The position numbers were made by a program, and so were the translations under genes. Source: Reclinomonas americana ATCC 50394 (Eukaryota; Jakobida; Jakobea; Jakobida). From it: DNA of 64,000 nucleotides. The notes under the pieces were generated by a model that was given only the letters and a program-made list of their open reading frames with translations, made no database searches and was not told the DNA's origin. This document shows positions 36,899 through 50,399 of the stretch, piece by piece; the stretch's first letter is position 1; each line of letters starts with the position of its first letter. The stretch covers positions 112,314-176,313 of the forward strand of contig PS015023.1 in assembly GCA_048213135.1 (NCBI GenBank), read 5' to 3'.

Positions 36899-36904
36899 TA
36901 TTAA

Positions 36905-37151
36905 ATGGAAAAGAGTGGCTTGCTCGGGACAAATGTCAAGCGCGAGTCGTTGCGGGAAATGATGGCAAATGGACAAACCTGTCAATGTCGGTGAGCAGTG
37001 AGCGCGCACAAAGGGCACGCACACACGAGTACACTCACTCACATTGTTGTTTGTGTGTGTGTGTGTGGACAGAAACGGCTCAGTGACGAACATGAGCACG
37101 GTGTGTGTGCATGAGTGTGAGAGTCCAACAAAGCTTCACTCTCACTCCAAT

Positions 37152-37182
<31 letters not shown>

Positions 37183-40100
37183 ATGAAGACGCAGAACCTT
37201 CTGTGAAACGAGCAAAGAGTGGTGTTGCGTAATCACATGCACACGCGTCTCTCTTCTCTCCCCCCCTCTCCCCCCCCTCAATCACACACACGTGCGCACA
37301 CAGCAACTGGATCTGCGACAGTGGTTGTGCAGCACACCGCCAGCCGCGCGCACCGCCACCAAGAGTCAAGAGTCATGTGCGTCTCGAGAGCACCTCTGCC
37401 ACATGTGTGTCACACTGGACGACTCACATTATCAATCAGTGGAGAAGCGCAGGCGATCGGCGGATCTCTGCGACGTGCTTGATCGCTCGATGGGCTCCCC
37501 GCAGCAGACGCCGTCACCGACCACAGCGAGGGTGTCGGCGCCGTTGTTATCGCCCATTTCTGCCACCTCGCCGCCACCGCAACCACCACCTCCTCCTCCG
37601 CCTCCGCCTCCACCAGCGCCACCAGCGCCACCAGCAGAACTTGCTGAAACGGTCACCGCGCCAATCGTCGACGAGTTTGCTGACTTGGACGCCGATGATG
37701 ACATGGGTGGTGATGAGTGGAGTGCTGTGGTGTCGCGGCTGTCGTTGCGTCGCACCCCGTCTAGTGATAGCGCAGCTCTGCGTCGCACGGATTCGGTGCA
37801 ATCGCACGCACCGTCGCCACTGCCGCGCTTCGTGTTGCGCTGTCGACTGGAGCGTGCCAGTGAACGACAACGGCCCGACGACTCGTGCCTGCATGAGCTG
37901 GTGCTGGTACTGACCGATGTCAGCTGCGGCGAGCAGGTGTGCGTGTTGGCGCGCGACGAGTGGACCGATTTGCGACTGGCCACCGGCCAGTTTGTCAACG
38001 TCGTGGTGACACACCCACCGGTCGGTGTTCCTGCGCCCTGTCTTGTTCCTTCTGTACCTACCTCACAAAGCTTGTTGAGCCGGCACAGGCACCCTCCGAG
38101 CCGCTGACATTTTGTATCAGTCATCGCGGCCTCGAGCATGCACTGCACGACTGCGTGGATCGGTTCCCGGTGCGCTACTGTGTCGTGGACCGCTCGCAAA
38201 ACCTGCTCGTGACGAATCCCGACCTGCTGCTCTCTGGATCGCGTGTTGCCGAGATGCAGCGATGCGCTCGCAAGGCCGTGTTGCAAGAATTTGTGTCGGT
38301 TTGTACTCGCTTACGCCGAGTGCTTGCATTGTTATCTGACGCCGCGATGGGTGTGTGTATTTGCACAGTTGTCGACGGGCCCACCAACTGAGCCGCTGTT
38401 GTTTGGCGTGTTGTTGCACAAGGTGTTTCAAAAGGCGCTGAGGAGTGACGACTTTTCGACTGATGCTCTTCGCGCGGCGGCCGAGTGCGCCGTGGCCGAG
38501 GCCACCGATTCGCTCATGTTGTGTGGCTTGTCGGTGGCGCAAGCGATGGAACGCATCAGCGACACGTTTCCCGCCATCCAGCACTGGCATCGCGACCATG
38601 TCCAGTCGTCGAGCTCGGTGAGTTGACAGTGATGGAGAGTGGTTGTGTTTTGCTCACTCACTCATCATGGAATTGTGCGTTAGGTGCTGGGTGTTGGCGG
38701 CATGCGACAGCGTTCTGCCGTCCGCATCGTCGACGTGGTCGACATTGAGGAGAATTTGTGGTCGCCGACGTATGGCTTGAAAGGTGCGCGAGAAGCCTGC
38801 GTGCTCCTCACTGTTGTTCTCTGTGTGTATTGATACCTTGTGCACTGACGACAGGCAAGGTCGACGTGTCGGTGCATCTGGAGGTGGACAGCGTGCGTCG
38901 CTCGTCGGCTGTCCCCCTCGAGATCAAGACCGGTCGGTGTCGCGACGAAGCAGGCAGTGCCGATCATCGTGCACAGGTGCTCCTGTATACGCTGTTGCTG
39001 ACGGATCGATACGGTGAGGAAAGGAAAGAGATCGAGGTGTGTGTTCTGCAGTCGCTGATCGGCTGCTGCAGATTCGACGGTGGACGACGGCGTCTTGTAC
39101 TATCTGAAAACTGGCCAAACTGTTCGTCCTTGTTTTCCTCCAGTTCTTATCGCCTCACACTCATAATGTCGCAATGCAGGTGGGAGTGCATGCCAAGTGG
39201 GACGAAATTCGCTCGCTGGTACAGTTGCGCAACTCGCTGGCGTCATACCTGGTGACGATGAACTCGCGACAACTGGCACCCCCGGCTCAGTCGTCGCGCA
39301 TTTGCGACTATTGCGATTACCGATCCGTGTGTGTCGCGTATCACAAGGTGCTTTCACCAAAGTAGGCGCATCGCCGCGAGTGTTATTGCACTCACTCTTA
39401 CCGCAGGCGTTCTCCGCGGACCCGTCGCCAGCGTCGGCCGGTGGCCTGGAGCGCTCCTTTGCTGCCATCACCGAGCACCTGAAACCCGCGCATATCGCCT
39501 ACTTGCGGCACTGGACGCAGTTGATCGATCTCGAGTCGGAGGAGACCATGCCGTATCGCAGCGAAATATGGACGCTGTCGTCGGAGGAGCGCGAGAAGCT
39601 TGGAAGGCACGTTGTCCTGACAAGGTAGCGGCTTGGTGGCAGTTGCTCACGTGTGTGTGTGTGTGTGTGTGCTCGAACAGGTGCATCGGCGAGCTGGTGT
39701 TGGAGGAGGTGCAGTTCATGCCGAGTTGGCAAGACGACCTGCAGCTGCACACGTTTCGCAAGATGGCGGTCTCTGGCGAAGGTAACTACTTGACACAAGC
39801 ATGCAATCACTGTGGCACGTGAAGATCGATGACACGTTCGGTGCAGGCAGCGGGCAGTCTGCGGATTTGCGCCACAAGCAGATTCGTGTCAACGAGTATG
39901 TGGTGGTCAGCATCGAGCACGGGGCATACGCAGTGGCCACGGGCTACATTGCCGAGTTGCATGCCGATTCAGTTGTTGTGGCATTGGATCGTGACTTGCG
40001 GGTTTGTATTTGTGCAAACGATGATGTGGCGTCACACCCTGCTTCTCGTTGCTCATGCACCGCATGTCGCTCAGAAATCGGCTGTGCGCATGCCCGGTGG

Positions 40101-42659
40101 TGGCGATGCGGTGCGGTTGCGGTGGCGAGTTGATATGTCAGAGAGCACGCTGCAGGGGCAGAACAGCCGAGTTTCGTATCCATGCATGTGTGTGTATGCT
40201 TGTTTTCCTCACTACTGCTTACGTTTCCGCGTGCAGGGTTGTGTGGTCGACCTGTTGATGGACGAACGCACACAGCGGTTGCGCGAATTGATTGTTGAAC
40301 TGCGACAGCCAGTGTTTTCGGCCACCGACGCCGAGAAACTGGCGTCCAGCATGGTGGCACAACTTACCAGCTCAGCCTCGTCAGTCTCGCCGCGCAAATC
40401 GCCGTCCAAGGCCTCTCAGTACATTCTGTCGCCAACCAGGCCCACGGTGCTTGAGTGCCGTGTTTTCCGGCAAATTGCTGTCGCACTGACTTACATGCTC
40501 ACAAACATTGCAGCAACACCACCGACTGCAAGTCGAGTCGGCACGACTGCAGCGCAGTCTGTCCAAGCTGTTCGACTGGGATCAGTTGAATGCCGGGCAA
40601 CGTTCTGCCGTCATGAAGGTGCTGACGGCCAAGGATTATTCTCTCATTGTCGGGCTTCCTGGCACCGGCAAGACCACCACCGTGGCGTGGATTGTGCGGG
40701 CGCTGGTGGCCATGGGCAAGAGCGTGCTGCTGACGGCGCACACGCACACGGCAGTCGACAACATTTTGCTGAAGTTGTCACAGTACGATGTTGATTTTTT
40801 GCGTCTTGGTCGCGTCGGCGCCGTCCACGACTTGATCCGCCCATACACTGTGAGTGAATGCACAGCCGACATGACACTCGAGGAGATGAAAGGTGCGTTG
40901 GAGGACGAAAGGAGTTCGGGTGAGGAGAGGAGGACGTCATGGTTGACTGGTGCTGCTCACTGTCGTGAGTGCAGCCGAGTTGGACCGGAAGCGTGTGTGG
41001 GCGACAACGTCGCTCGGCGTGAATCACGCATTGCTGTCGAATCGCCGCTTCGATTACTGTATTGTAGACGAGGCGTCGCAAGTGACGCAGCCAGTGTGCC
41101 TCGGGCCGCTGCGCTTGGCGTCCACGTTTGTGCTGGTCGGCGATCACCTGCAGGTTGCTGTGGGAGCCGTGCTTCTCTTGTGTGACGCAGCGATACCTAC
41201 CTCACATGCCTGTCGGCCGTGCAGTTGCCGCCACTGGTGCGCAGCACCAGGGCACGTGCGGAGGGCATGGAGGAGAGCTTGTTTGAGCGGTTGTGTCGAG
41301 CCCACGACCGAACAGCCGCTGTGTACTTGACCGAGCAGTATCGCATGAACAGCGAAATCATGTCGCTGTCGAACATGCTGGTATACGAGGGTCGCATGCG
41401 ATGCGGCGATACATTAGTTGAACAGGTGATGCGGTTGTGTTGCTGCGAACGGATGTTCTTTGTGTGTATATTCACCGTATTGTGTGTGCAGTCGCGATTG
41501 CACGTGCCTCGGTGGAGCGAAATCGCCACCTCACCACCGCCAGCAGTGGTAGATGCTGCTGCCGCTGCTGCAGTGGGAGGCGGCCTATTTCCATCGTGGA
41601 TGCTTGATGTTCTCGATCCAAAGTACGCAAGCACCAGAATATATTTCTGTGTAAGGGTGTGGCGAGAGGTGATTCACTTTTGCGCGCAGTTTGCCGGTGT
41701 TGATGGTGTCCACGGATCGGATAGCCGGCGCACATGAGCAGCGTGGTGGAGGCGTGCGACGTGCAGACGCACGATCAACGACCACTTCGGAAGTCGTCAA
41801 CAATCCCGTCGAGTGTGAGCTTGTGCGCCAGGTGCGGTCGACCGTCAGTGATGAAGCAGAAGAAGGAGATGGGAGAAAGAAGAGCAGTTGCTCACCAGCA
41901 TCCCCTGCTTCCAGGTGATTGAGGTCCTCTTGTATGCCGGCGTAGCGCCAACAGATATCGGTGTGATATCTCCGTACCACGCGCAGCTGCGCTTGTTGCG
42001 TTCGTCGCTGAAGCATCACCGAGTTGCGTTCGCTGTCGAGATTGCTTGCGGATAAGCAAAGTGAGTGTTTCAAAGGGCGAGCGAGACACAGGGTATCGAG
42101 GTGTTCACCGTGGACAAGTTCCAGGGCCGTGACAAGCGCTGCGTGGTCATGTCGTTTGTGCGCAGCAATCCCGACGGAAAAGTGCGTAACCGCGTGCATC
42201 ATCATCTCCCGATCGGCGTCGTCATGAGCCTCTCACACACACGCGTGTCGTGTGCAGGTGGGCAAGTTGTTGAAGGACTCGCGTCGCTTGAACGTGGCCT
42301 TTTCACGAGCCATGCACAAGTTTATCGCCGTGGGATCGCTGGCGACCTTTGCGCAAGTGTCGCCCATGTCCGAGTTTGTGAACCACTGTCGTGCACAGTC
42401 GTGGGTGCGCACGCACGCAGAAGATGGTTGATTTGTGTGCTAGTGGTCGTGAGCGTAGTTGATTCATGCATTCATTGCACAGATCTACGAGCTGCCTGCC
42501 GACGCCGCTGCTGCTTTGCAACATTGGCCTCCACCCCCATCTATTCTTGGCTCGCTCGATTTCTCGCCACCCGTCGATGTCGGCGGCGACGATGATGCAG
42601 ACGAGGAGGAGGATGAGGATGAGGATGAGGAGGAACAAGGCATCAAGGCCATGCCATGA
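36905..42659 (+). CDS. DNA2: DNA2 replication helicase-nuclease
   Basis: ATP-dependent helicase/nuclease for Okazaki flap processing and DNA end resection. The start is [20 protein letters not shown]; small exons splice to [16 protein letters not shown] and a Pro-rich disordered region (37490-37760). PD-(D/E)XK nuclease: [13 protein letters not shown] (Asp about 38866) and VPLEIKTGR (Glu and Lys about 38920-38935). The four Fe-S cysteines are visible: one in [10 protein letters not shown] (about 38268), three in [11 protein letters not shown] (39303-39333). SF1 helicase: Walker [16 protein letters not shown] (about 40645), DEAS in [13 protein letters not shown] (about 41070), [13 protein letters not shown] (about 41335), [16 protein letters not shown] (about 42112) and [13 protein letters not shown] (about 42285). 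It ends in an acidic Asp/Glu tail. Every class-defining motif is present, so the protein should be active. The start lies 6 nt after the previous gene's possible stop. Confidence 0.95.
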
Positions 42660-42704
42660 ATAACAAACGGAAAATGAGTGATAACACTACAATAATAAGT
42701 CTAG

Positions 42705-45700
42705 CTAGTATCCCGGCCGAGCGGAACCGCGTCCCCCGCCCTTCTGGCCACCGTAGCCAGCCTGACGCGGAAGTGCTGCTGCTGCTGTTGCTGCTGCTGA
42801 AGCCGCCACTGAAGGCTTAGCGGCCAGTGGGGTCACGGCAAGCGAAGTGACGCCACGCTCCTCCTTCATCTCGTCCTCGCGACGCTCAAAGTAGTCCCAG
42901 TCGTTCATCAGAGAGCGACCGGCACGCGCAGTGTGGAAGATTCGCAGCACCTGACAGCCCTCCTCGTGGAACACTTCCTGTGTGTCACGCGAGTTCGTCA
43001 CCGGCTTGTTTTCGTTGTTGCGCAGAATAATGTGGCGGAGTTCGTTGTTGAGCACATCCTTGACAAAGATCCACGTGCAGTCAAAGCGTCCCTTCCACTT
43101 GGCCTCCTGCCAGCAGTCCAGCTGCGCGTCAAAGTCGACACGTGACTTCATCTGCGCCATGCCGCAGAAGCGTCCACTGCAGCCCAAACATCATGAGTGC
43201 GACGGACAGCAAAATAAAAAAGGCAACACACACCTTCCATTCACGCTAAAGAAGAGGAATACGGGAGCGCCGCGTGCCTCCATAAATGCGCGATCCAACC
43301 GGCGATTTCCACCCTCAGTACTGGCCCACACTCCGTACTGCCACACACACGCGTGAGCTCGACGTGGAGAAAGAGGGGGAGAGAAACACACAAGGGGCAG
43401 TGAAAACACCTTGATGGACTTGTGCACATCGTCGGCGCTGTACGACTTGATGATGAAGAAGCGAGCGGGGGCCGGTGAGGTGTCGTACACTTTCGGGTTG
43501 ATGCGCGCCATGATCTGCGGCAATGTGGACACCGTCTGTACAAAATACAGATGTGAGGAGAGTTGCTGTCACGGGGAAAAAACGAGGCCACAGATGCAAC
43601 CACACGCACAGTTGGCGACACCATGACTGGCTCCGCTGGCACCTTGCGGCGGACACCTGCGTCGGCGACTTCGCTCTCCGGTGCGGGCACAACTGCCGAT
43701 GGAAGAGAAGGCGGTGGCGGCGGTGGCGGAGTAGAAAGAGTCGCCGATGCAGTGGCAACGGTCGTCAAGTGTGCAGAGTCGGTGGACGACGATGATGCTG
43801 AGGACGCGAGTGACGAGGAAGCAGAGAGAGCCTTGACCAGGAAGCGCTCATCAATGCCCCCGAGACTCTGTGCGCCAGCCGCCTTGCCAGGCACCGCAGG
43901 CACAATCTCCTCAGCCGATTCGGGGTCCACGATCGGCAGTCGACGGCGAGCGGGAGCTGCCGCACACACACACACACACAACACACAATGGTGAGCAACA
44001 AGACAACAGACGGAATCCAAAAGACACTGCAAGGACGACGATGAGTGGCCCACCAGCTACGGAGGGAGGTGGTGTCGCTGATGTGACAGCGGCAGGAACA
44101 GCGCCGCGACCACGGCCCCACGCTCCAGCGTTGCCCCAAGCTCTCGGCGGCGGAACAGACTTGGGAGAGAACTCTGGTGCGCCAATGGCACTCTGCAGGG
44201 ATGAGGACGACAACAACGGCGCATCACTGTTCTTCGCGCCAGCAGCAGCAGCAGCAGCCGTGACCGGTGATGACGCGCCAGCAGCGACAGTGAAGGAGTC
44301 TTGCGCAAGTGCAGTGCGCGAAGCAATTGACGGCGGGCTGGCAACACCACCACCACCACCAAGTGAGAGTGTCGATATCGCCGTTTCCACCGCCGCAGTG
44401 TTCAACAAAGTCTTGCTGGCGTTAACAGCAACAGTAGCAGGCGGTTGGTGCGCGGAAGTTCCTGTGGCACCAAATGGTGCAGCGACCGCAGCACCCGGCG
44501 TCGGGGAAGAAGATCCCATGTCCTTTCTAACAGCTCCGTTCCCTCCAGAACCAGTAGTTCCCAGCAGTGGCGGTGCGACTGCAGCTGCCACCGGTGCTGA
44601 CACTGCCTGTGCAGATGACGCAGCAGTGCGCGGAGCAGCAAATGTCCCAGCAGGGATCGGCACTCCAAGCATCAAGTCCGTGTTCGGTGTGGTAAACATG
44701 GGGAGCACTGACTCACGCTGCGCGGGGGTTGCCGCCGCTGCAGCCATGGCTGCCGCAATGGCACTCTTGGGTTTGACTGGAGTGCCGCCGGTGGAGCTGC
44801 CAGCGGACCCACCACCACCACCACCACCAGCACCAGTGGAAGGAGTTGCGCTCTTGGGCGAACCAGTAACAGCGGAAGCAAACGCCGCACGCATGTCAAC
44901 ATCCGACTTGCGAGACGGTGACGGCGGTGTGGGTGCGAGGAACAGTGCCGGTTGCTGCTGCGGCTGCTGTGGACACGGAAGAGCAATGAGAAACTGATCA
45001 CAGAGGGATGACGGGAGACATTCAAAGAGCAGAGCACTCACCGGAGGTGGCTGTTGACCGTTCGCGCCCGTTGCCGCGGCAGTGGAGGTGAACGCCGACT
45101 GCGATAGACAGCATGTGATGGTGAGCACACGATGGGCGGAGGATCGCAGAGTGAGGCGAGAGAACGGAACACGCACCCCGAAAAACGCGGCGTACGAATC
45201 CTGTCAAGTCGTTGTCAGATCAATAGTTCTCGCAGGCAATCAATGCAGACAAGCACATACCTGCGACTGCTGTGACTGCTGTGTCTGCTGCGCCTGCTGA
45301 GGAGACGGCGAGCTGAGAGCATCAACATGCCACGAGTTGATAATGTCATCCACCGTGTCACTGTCCATCAGCGGATTCGACTGCGGCTGCGCTGACTGCT
45401 GCGCTGGTTGCGCGGGACGCGGAGAGACGCCAAACTGCAAGCTTCGCAGTCAGTCTCGACAACCAAACCATGGAGAGGAAGAAGAAGAAGAAGACTTGTG
45501 TCACACCGGTGCCGCTACTCCTCTTCCCGCTGCTGCTGCTGCTGCTCCTCGACCACTGCCTACACTGACTCCACCTCCACCACCGTTACCACCACCGTTG
45601 CCACCAATGGCACCCGTCAATGCGGAAAAACCGCCTGCGCCACCTGTCAAAGGCGACCCAGACGACGACGTCTCCATTGGCGAGGGTTGCGCCGGAGGTT

Positions 45701-45986
45701 GCGGCATCCGGACTCCCACCAGCAGCGGCTGCTGATGCGGACGGAACAGAGGCGGGTGCATCACGTACGGAACCCCTCCCACACCCATGATAACAGTAGT
45801 GCCGCTACCGTCACCCCGACCAACACCACCAGCACCAGCACCAGCAGGCGCAAAGCTCGCTGGGAACTGCGGCTGAGGCGGCTGCTGATGCGGAAGCAGC
45901 AACGGAAGCGGCAAGTAGCCACTTCCCGGAGCACCGCCACCGCCACCCGAGTGCTGAGCGGCGTTAAACAACGGAGGTCCACTCAT
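42705..45986 (-). CDS. YTH-domain m6A reader (YTHDF-like)
   Basis: The N-terminal two thirds (43500-45986) is low-complexity Gly/Pro/Gln/Ala, starting [19 protein letters not shown]; this is typical of YTHDF proteins and suggests condensate formation. The YTH domain starts [19 protein letters not shown] (about 43405-43460) and continues [20 protein letters not shown] and VFLFFSVNG (about 43235-43335). It then runs [60 protein letters not shown] and VLRIFHT (42930-43190). The aromatic-cage Trp residues (GVWAS, the Trp of the [11 protein letters not shown] segment) and the [16 protein letters not shown] signature are those of YTHDF rather than YTHDC. A Gly/Arg-rich tail ends GSARPGY. Its role is cytoplasmic binding of N6-methyladenosine mRNA and control of decay or translation. 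Its 3' end converges on DNA2 with a 45-nt spacer. Confidence 0.93.
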
Positions 45987-46379
45987 TGTGATGCGCGCGA
46001 CTCCCAAAAGTGGGCGAAATGTTCAACTCGCACACGCACACACAAACAAACACCCCCCCACACTCTCGCACGTTTTCCTGCGGGGCTCTCGCTGCACTGT
46101 GACGGCGGGGAAGGACCACCTGCTGCAGCTGTGGATGCTCTGCAACGTGTGCTTTGCGTGTGATCAAAGTGCGAGTTGATTGGTTGAGCCGATTGTGAAA
46201 AATATTGCGACTGTGTTTTCGTGCGGTGTGCAGGCGTGTGCGTGTGTCGTGTGTGATAGGTAGAGAGGGAGAGAGTGGGAGGAGTGTGTTTAAGAAGAGA
46301 GAGTGGGAGATTGCTGCGTCTTGAAACAGAGGTCGATCGTTTTGGAAGTAACGACGAACGTTGTGTGTGTTGAGAGAAC
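45987..46379. promoter_or_regulatory. Divergent intergenic region
   Basis: 393 nt between the starts of the YTHDF-like gene (-) and the Ser/Pro-rich gene (+). It contains CA-rich sequence near 46028-46060 and GA/GT-rich sequence near 46260-46300. No ORF is supported; it presumably holds both promoters. Confidence 0.4.
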
Positions 46380-48880
46380 ATGTTGAGTCCGCATAGCAGA
46401 ACGTCTGCGGCGAGTTCGACAATGGGGGTGGTGGCGTCGGGAACTCCGCGGTCGTGGCGAGCGGAGCAGAATGCGACTTTGCGTGCGCGTGTGCAGGCCA
46501 AACGCGATGGGGTGCGGGCGGCGGAGGAGGACACGGCAGAGGGTACGTGGTGTGAAAGAGAGAGGAGAGTGGGGAGAGAGCAGGGAGAGAAGGGGGAGAG
46601 AAGGGGAAAGAGTGAGTAAAGTGAGAAGAGAAAGTGTGAGTGTGTGTGAGAGAGAGAGACAGAGGAGTGTATGTGTGTGTGAGTGTGTGTGTGTGTGCGT
46701 GTGTGTGAGAGAGAGACAGAGAGAGAGCAGATCTGAAGCTGCATGTGATCGGAGTATAGCAGTTTTTGTCTTCTCTCTTTTCTCTCTCTCTCTCTCTCAT
46801 TCCGCCCACAGAGGTGGCCGCCTTTGAGCACTCACTCGGCCTTCGATTGCACTTGCCGGGCACTCGCACCCGCGCGACGGTGGCTGGCCAGCGCGATCAG
46901 GAGCACCTGGAGAGCAAGGTATTGTGCTCGTGCTGTATGGCTGTGTTTCTCCGTGCTCGCTGACTCGGCGGGGTTTGACAAGGTGACTGGTGTGCGTGTG
47001 GTTCGCTCGCCGCCGGCTGTGCCGTCGCCGCTGCCGTTCCACTCGTATGAGCGGCGACTGACCAAGGCGGAGCCGCTGGAGAGTCTGCCAATGTCGCCAC
47101 CGGCATCGCAGCGGCCGCGCTCGGCCAGCCGACGCAGCGCACCGCCGTCTTCTGCGGCCGCGGTGGACGAGAACGAGCTGACGCAGTTGCTGACGTTTCG
47201 TCGGGAGTCGAACCTGCCGTGGTACTCGAGTCGCGGTGCGAGCGACCGTGATGCCATGGCGGCGAACGAGGGACTGGTATTGTCGCCGGTGACGTCGGCC
47301 AGGAGGGAGCCGCATTCGACCAGCAATAACTTGGGCACCGGCATCACTCCGCGCTCGGTGCGCTTCGAGGAGCCAACGGGCCACCAGTCGCCCGAGGTGC
47401 CGCGCTTGATTCTGGATTCGACACGTTTCCGCTTGCCGCCGAAAAACTATGGTGCGTCGGCAGAGATGATGGCGAGACAGAATGCGTCGTCATGCTAACT
47501 GGTGGGAGGGAGAGATGGGGGTGGTGATGTCTGCTGTCGGTGGTGTGTCCTTCCTTTCTTTTGTTCCTGTCTGCTCACTCTACTGCACAGATAAATCGGT
47601 GAGGTCGAATGGATCGTCGTCTGCAGGCCAGTCGCCACAACCGACCACACTGCGGGAGAGACGGTTGGCTCGCTCCAACAGTCTCGGAAATGGCGACTCG
47701 TCGCGGACACTGGCCTCGAGCCAGTCAGTTGTGTTGCGATGCTTTCTCGCCTCCTTGTTTGTACGTTGCCTTAACAGCATGTGTCATGGTTGTAGACGTG
47801 GAACTACTCGCACCGAAAGACCGATGTGGCGCACGTGTCGCTGCACAGCGAATCGCAGCTGTCGGATCCACACCCACCGAACCATGTCGTGTTTAAGCGA
47901 GCGGCCACAAGTCGCACGTTGCTGGAGCCGGTCTACATTGGCGCACGAGACGAGGTGTGTCGTCAGGTCCTTCTTATTGTTGTTGGTGTTGTTGCTGGTG
48001 CTGGTGCTGACGATCGAGGTGATTAGGACGTGCAAGCACCACCCGTTGTCAAGCACGACAAGGACTTTGTGCCATTGCGGCACAGGGATCCACTCTTTGT
48101 GCTGGAAGACGAGGAGACGAAGCGAAAGGATGCCGAGGCTGCTGAGCGCATTCGTCAGGCTGAGCGCAATGATCGGGAGGTGGCCGGTGCGCAGCGCCGT
48201 GTGGCGGTCGTGTCGCGTGTGCAGGAGGCGGTGCACAAGCTGAGAAGTTGCGTGTCGCGTTCTCTGGAGAGCGCCCCGAGCGCGGGCTGATTAACGTGCG
48301 GAAAACAGGGCAATCCGACGGTGCATTCCGCGACGCCTTGCTTCGACAGGAACCCTTTGCATTGCGCAAGCTGGACGAACTGCGGCAAAAGAAGGAGTCG
48401 CAGGATGAGTACGAAGCAGCGCTGCGGACGGGTCGCATCTCACCACCACCTCCACCACCTCCGCCTCCCATGCCACCATCCCGGTCGGGGTCGCGGACCA
48501 AACTTGCCAATAGTTGTGGTGGTCGTGGTGGCGAAAACGGGTGGGACTCCGCAGCCACATCGGCTTCGTCCGCGTCCGCCTCGTCGCGCGGTTCGCGTTT
48601 CCGGTCAACATCGTATGCTGCGTACGCAGTTCCGGGGTCGCCGGCCCACCAGCCGGTTCAGGTGTCGAGTTTGGTGCGGTACACGTCCACGCTTCAAAAG
48701 GAGACGGCTCGGCGGAAAGCCGCTCTCGCCCCCACACTATCGAGGGAGGAGAAGGAGGAGGTACGTTCGTGCGCTGCGGTGCGTGCGTTGTCGCTGACTG
48801 ACCGCGTGCACGGCACACAGATTGCGAACAGTATGGACGACATGACGAATTTCGAGTTGCGCATCAATGGGTTTTTGTGA
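46380..48880 (+). CDS. Ser/Pro/Arg-rich protein of unknown function
   Basis: The start is MLSPHSRTSAASSTMGVVAS. Exons read EVAAFEHSLGLRLHLPGTR (about 46811-46918), VTGVRVVRSPPAVPSPLPFH through ITPRSVRFEEPTGHQSPEVP (about 46982-47450), DKSVRSNGSSSAGQSPQPTT (about 47591-47735), VAHVSLHSESQLSD (about 47796-47955), DVQAPPVVKHDKDFVPLRHR with a charged helix (48028-48243), and a long last part with LRKLDELRQKKESQDEYEAA, a 9-Pro run and VSSLVRYTSTLQKETARRKA. It ends ELRINGFL at 48880, about 640 residues. It is mostly disordered with two short helical segments. The Ser/Arg context suggests a phosphorylated cytoskeletal or ciliary scaffold, but no family is recognised. Confidence 0.6.
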
Positions 48881-49082
48881 GGGGTGACGGTGAATATGGA
48901 GTGTATTTTTTTGTGCTGTTGAGGTTGACGGTCAGTGGGAAGCGTGATCGATTTGGAACAGTATTTCGCGGTGCATCTATCGGTGTGACGTGGGGAATCG
49001 AAGCGTGGGTCGACTTGTAGATGTATTCAGTTTTTTCGGCACGCCAGCATGTTGACAGATGGCGGTGTAAGTTGAAATCGCA

Positions 49083-50315
49083 TTACGCTGTAAACAGTGC
49101 GTGCTGAGCTGTCGCGGCCACGTGGTCCACGGCCGGCATCTCGACGCATTTCTTCGCCACCGGCGCTGTGGTTTCTGCAGTGTCACCGAGTGTGACTGAA
49201 CCGGTGTCGACGACGCAGATGGTTGCGGTGTCTGGTGCTGGTTCCGTCTCTGCTTCAATCTCAGCCACCGGTGACAGCTCGTGATCCAACGGCAGAATCG
49301 TCGACAGGCGCCACACGTTGACGCGAGACCGCAACCGGGGTCGCCGTAGGAATTTGCGGATGGCATTGTTGAGGAAAAAGGGCAGCTCGACAGGCGCTGC
49401 AACCTCCGACGGAACTCCGCCACTGGCGCCCGCCTTCTTCTGTTCGTCCTCTCCTTGCTTGCCTTCCTCTTCGGCGCCCTTCTCCTCGTCAACGTCCTCC
49501 TCATTTTCCGTGTCCTCTGACTCCTGGTCACGTTGCCGCGAACCAGAACCGCCAGTGCCAGAGCCAGTTCGCCGAGAAGCTGGCGTGCCTCCACTACTAC
49601 TGTTCGCTGTTGAAATCCTGTGTGCGAATGCTCGAGCCTGCTCCGCCCACTGTTGTACACGAGTACATTAGTAATCAATATTGTGACGAGAGACGACAGA
49701 AAAACTGCAGCAATCGCTTACCTCAGCTTCCGTAAGACCATCTCGTTCTTCCTCCTCCATCGCTGCCTGAAGACCTTCAAGCACATCAGTGGGTGCCGCA
49801 CACAGATTAGCGTGATTCAGCAGCAAGCGCATGTGCGGAAGCGACCAGCGCTGGAAAGTTGCAGCCTCCTTATTGAACACAAAGCGGACGGCTCTGTTGC
49901 GTTCGCTGGTGATGTCAGTTGATAATAGCCTGCCGTCGGCCTAACATTGGAGTGAGGAGATATTGGATTGTGAACATCCGGCAGCATAAAACTGCACACG
50001 TAGACAGTACATACCGTGATATAAAGCGTTTGTTTGCTGAATTCAGTATGCTCAGCTTTCGTAAGCAACAGAGTGTTCCGTGGGCAGTTGACGACGTGTA
50101 CCAAGTTCTCGTGGGCAAACATGCAGCAGCGCGCTCTCAGTGTGTATTGTCGGCATTGCTAAAAGAAAGAACTCGCGACTGTCAGCCTATTAAATTAACG
50201 TACAATCAATTGCAGAATGGACTCTGTGACTCACCTGCACGTCGCACATGTGAGCCAGATCCCAGCCGGTCGCCTTTTCAACGCGGCGCAGTCCTCTGCG
50301 CACAGCCAGATCCAT
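49083..50315 (-). CDS. Unknown protein with acidic low-complexity C-terminal half
   Basis: The start is MDLAVRRGLRRVEKATGWDL (ATG at 50315), spliced to QCRQYTLRARCCMFAHENLV (about 50030-50160), then RLLSTDITSERNRAVRFVFN with KEAATFQRWSLPHMRLLLNH (about 49720-49935). A final exon starts WAEQARAFAHRISTANSSSG, followed by an acidic Glu/Asp stretch, FFLNNAIRKFLRRPRL, and a Thr/Ala-rich end at LFTA (49083). About 360 residues. The Cys pair and the basic-aromatic N-terminal half look like a folded domain, but I cannot assign it. The region is slightly more AT-rich than neighbouring genes. Confidence 0.55.
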
Positions 50316-50399
50316 GGTGATGCGTTTCAGTCGCTGCAATCGTACGTTCACAAACACAATTGAGCAACGACTGCCGGTGCAATATGCAATGACCACCAC

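Noticed and set aside
43870-44997. 375-residue open frame on the + strand
   Set aside because: It is antisense to the low-complexity N-terminal region of the YTHDF-like gene; the Gly/Ala/Pro-rich codons leave the opposite strand open.
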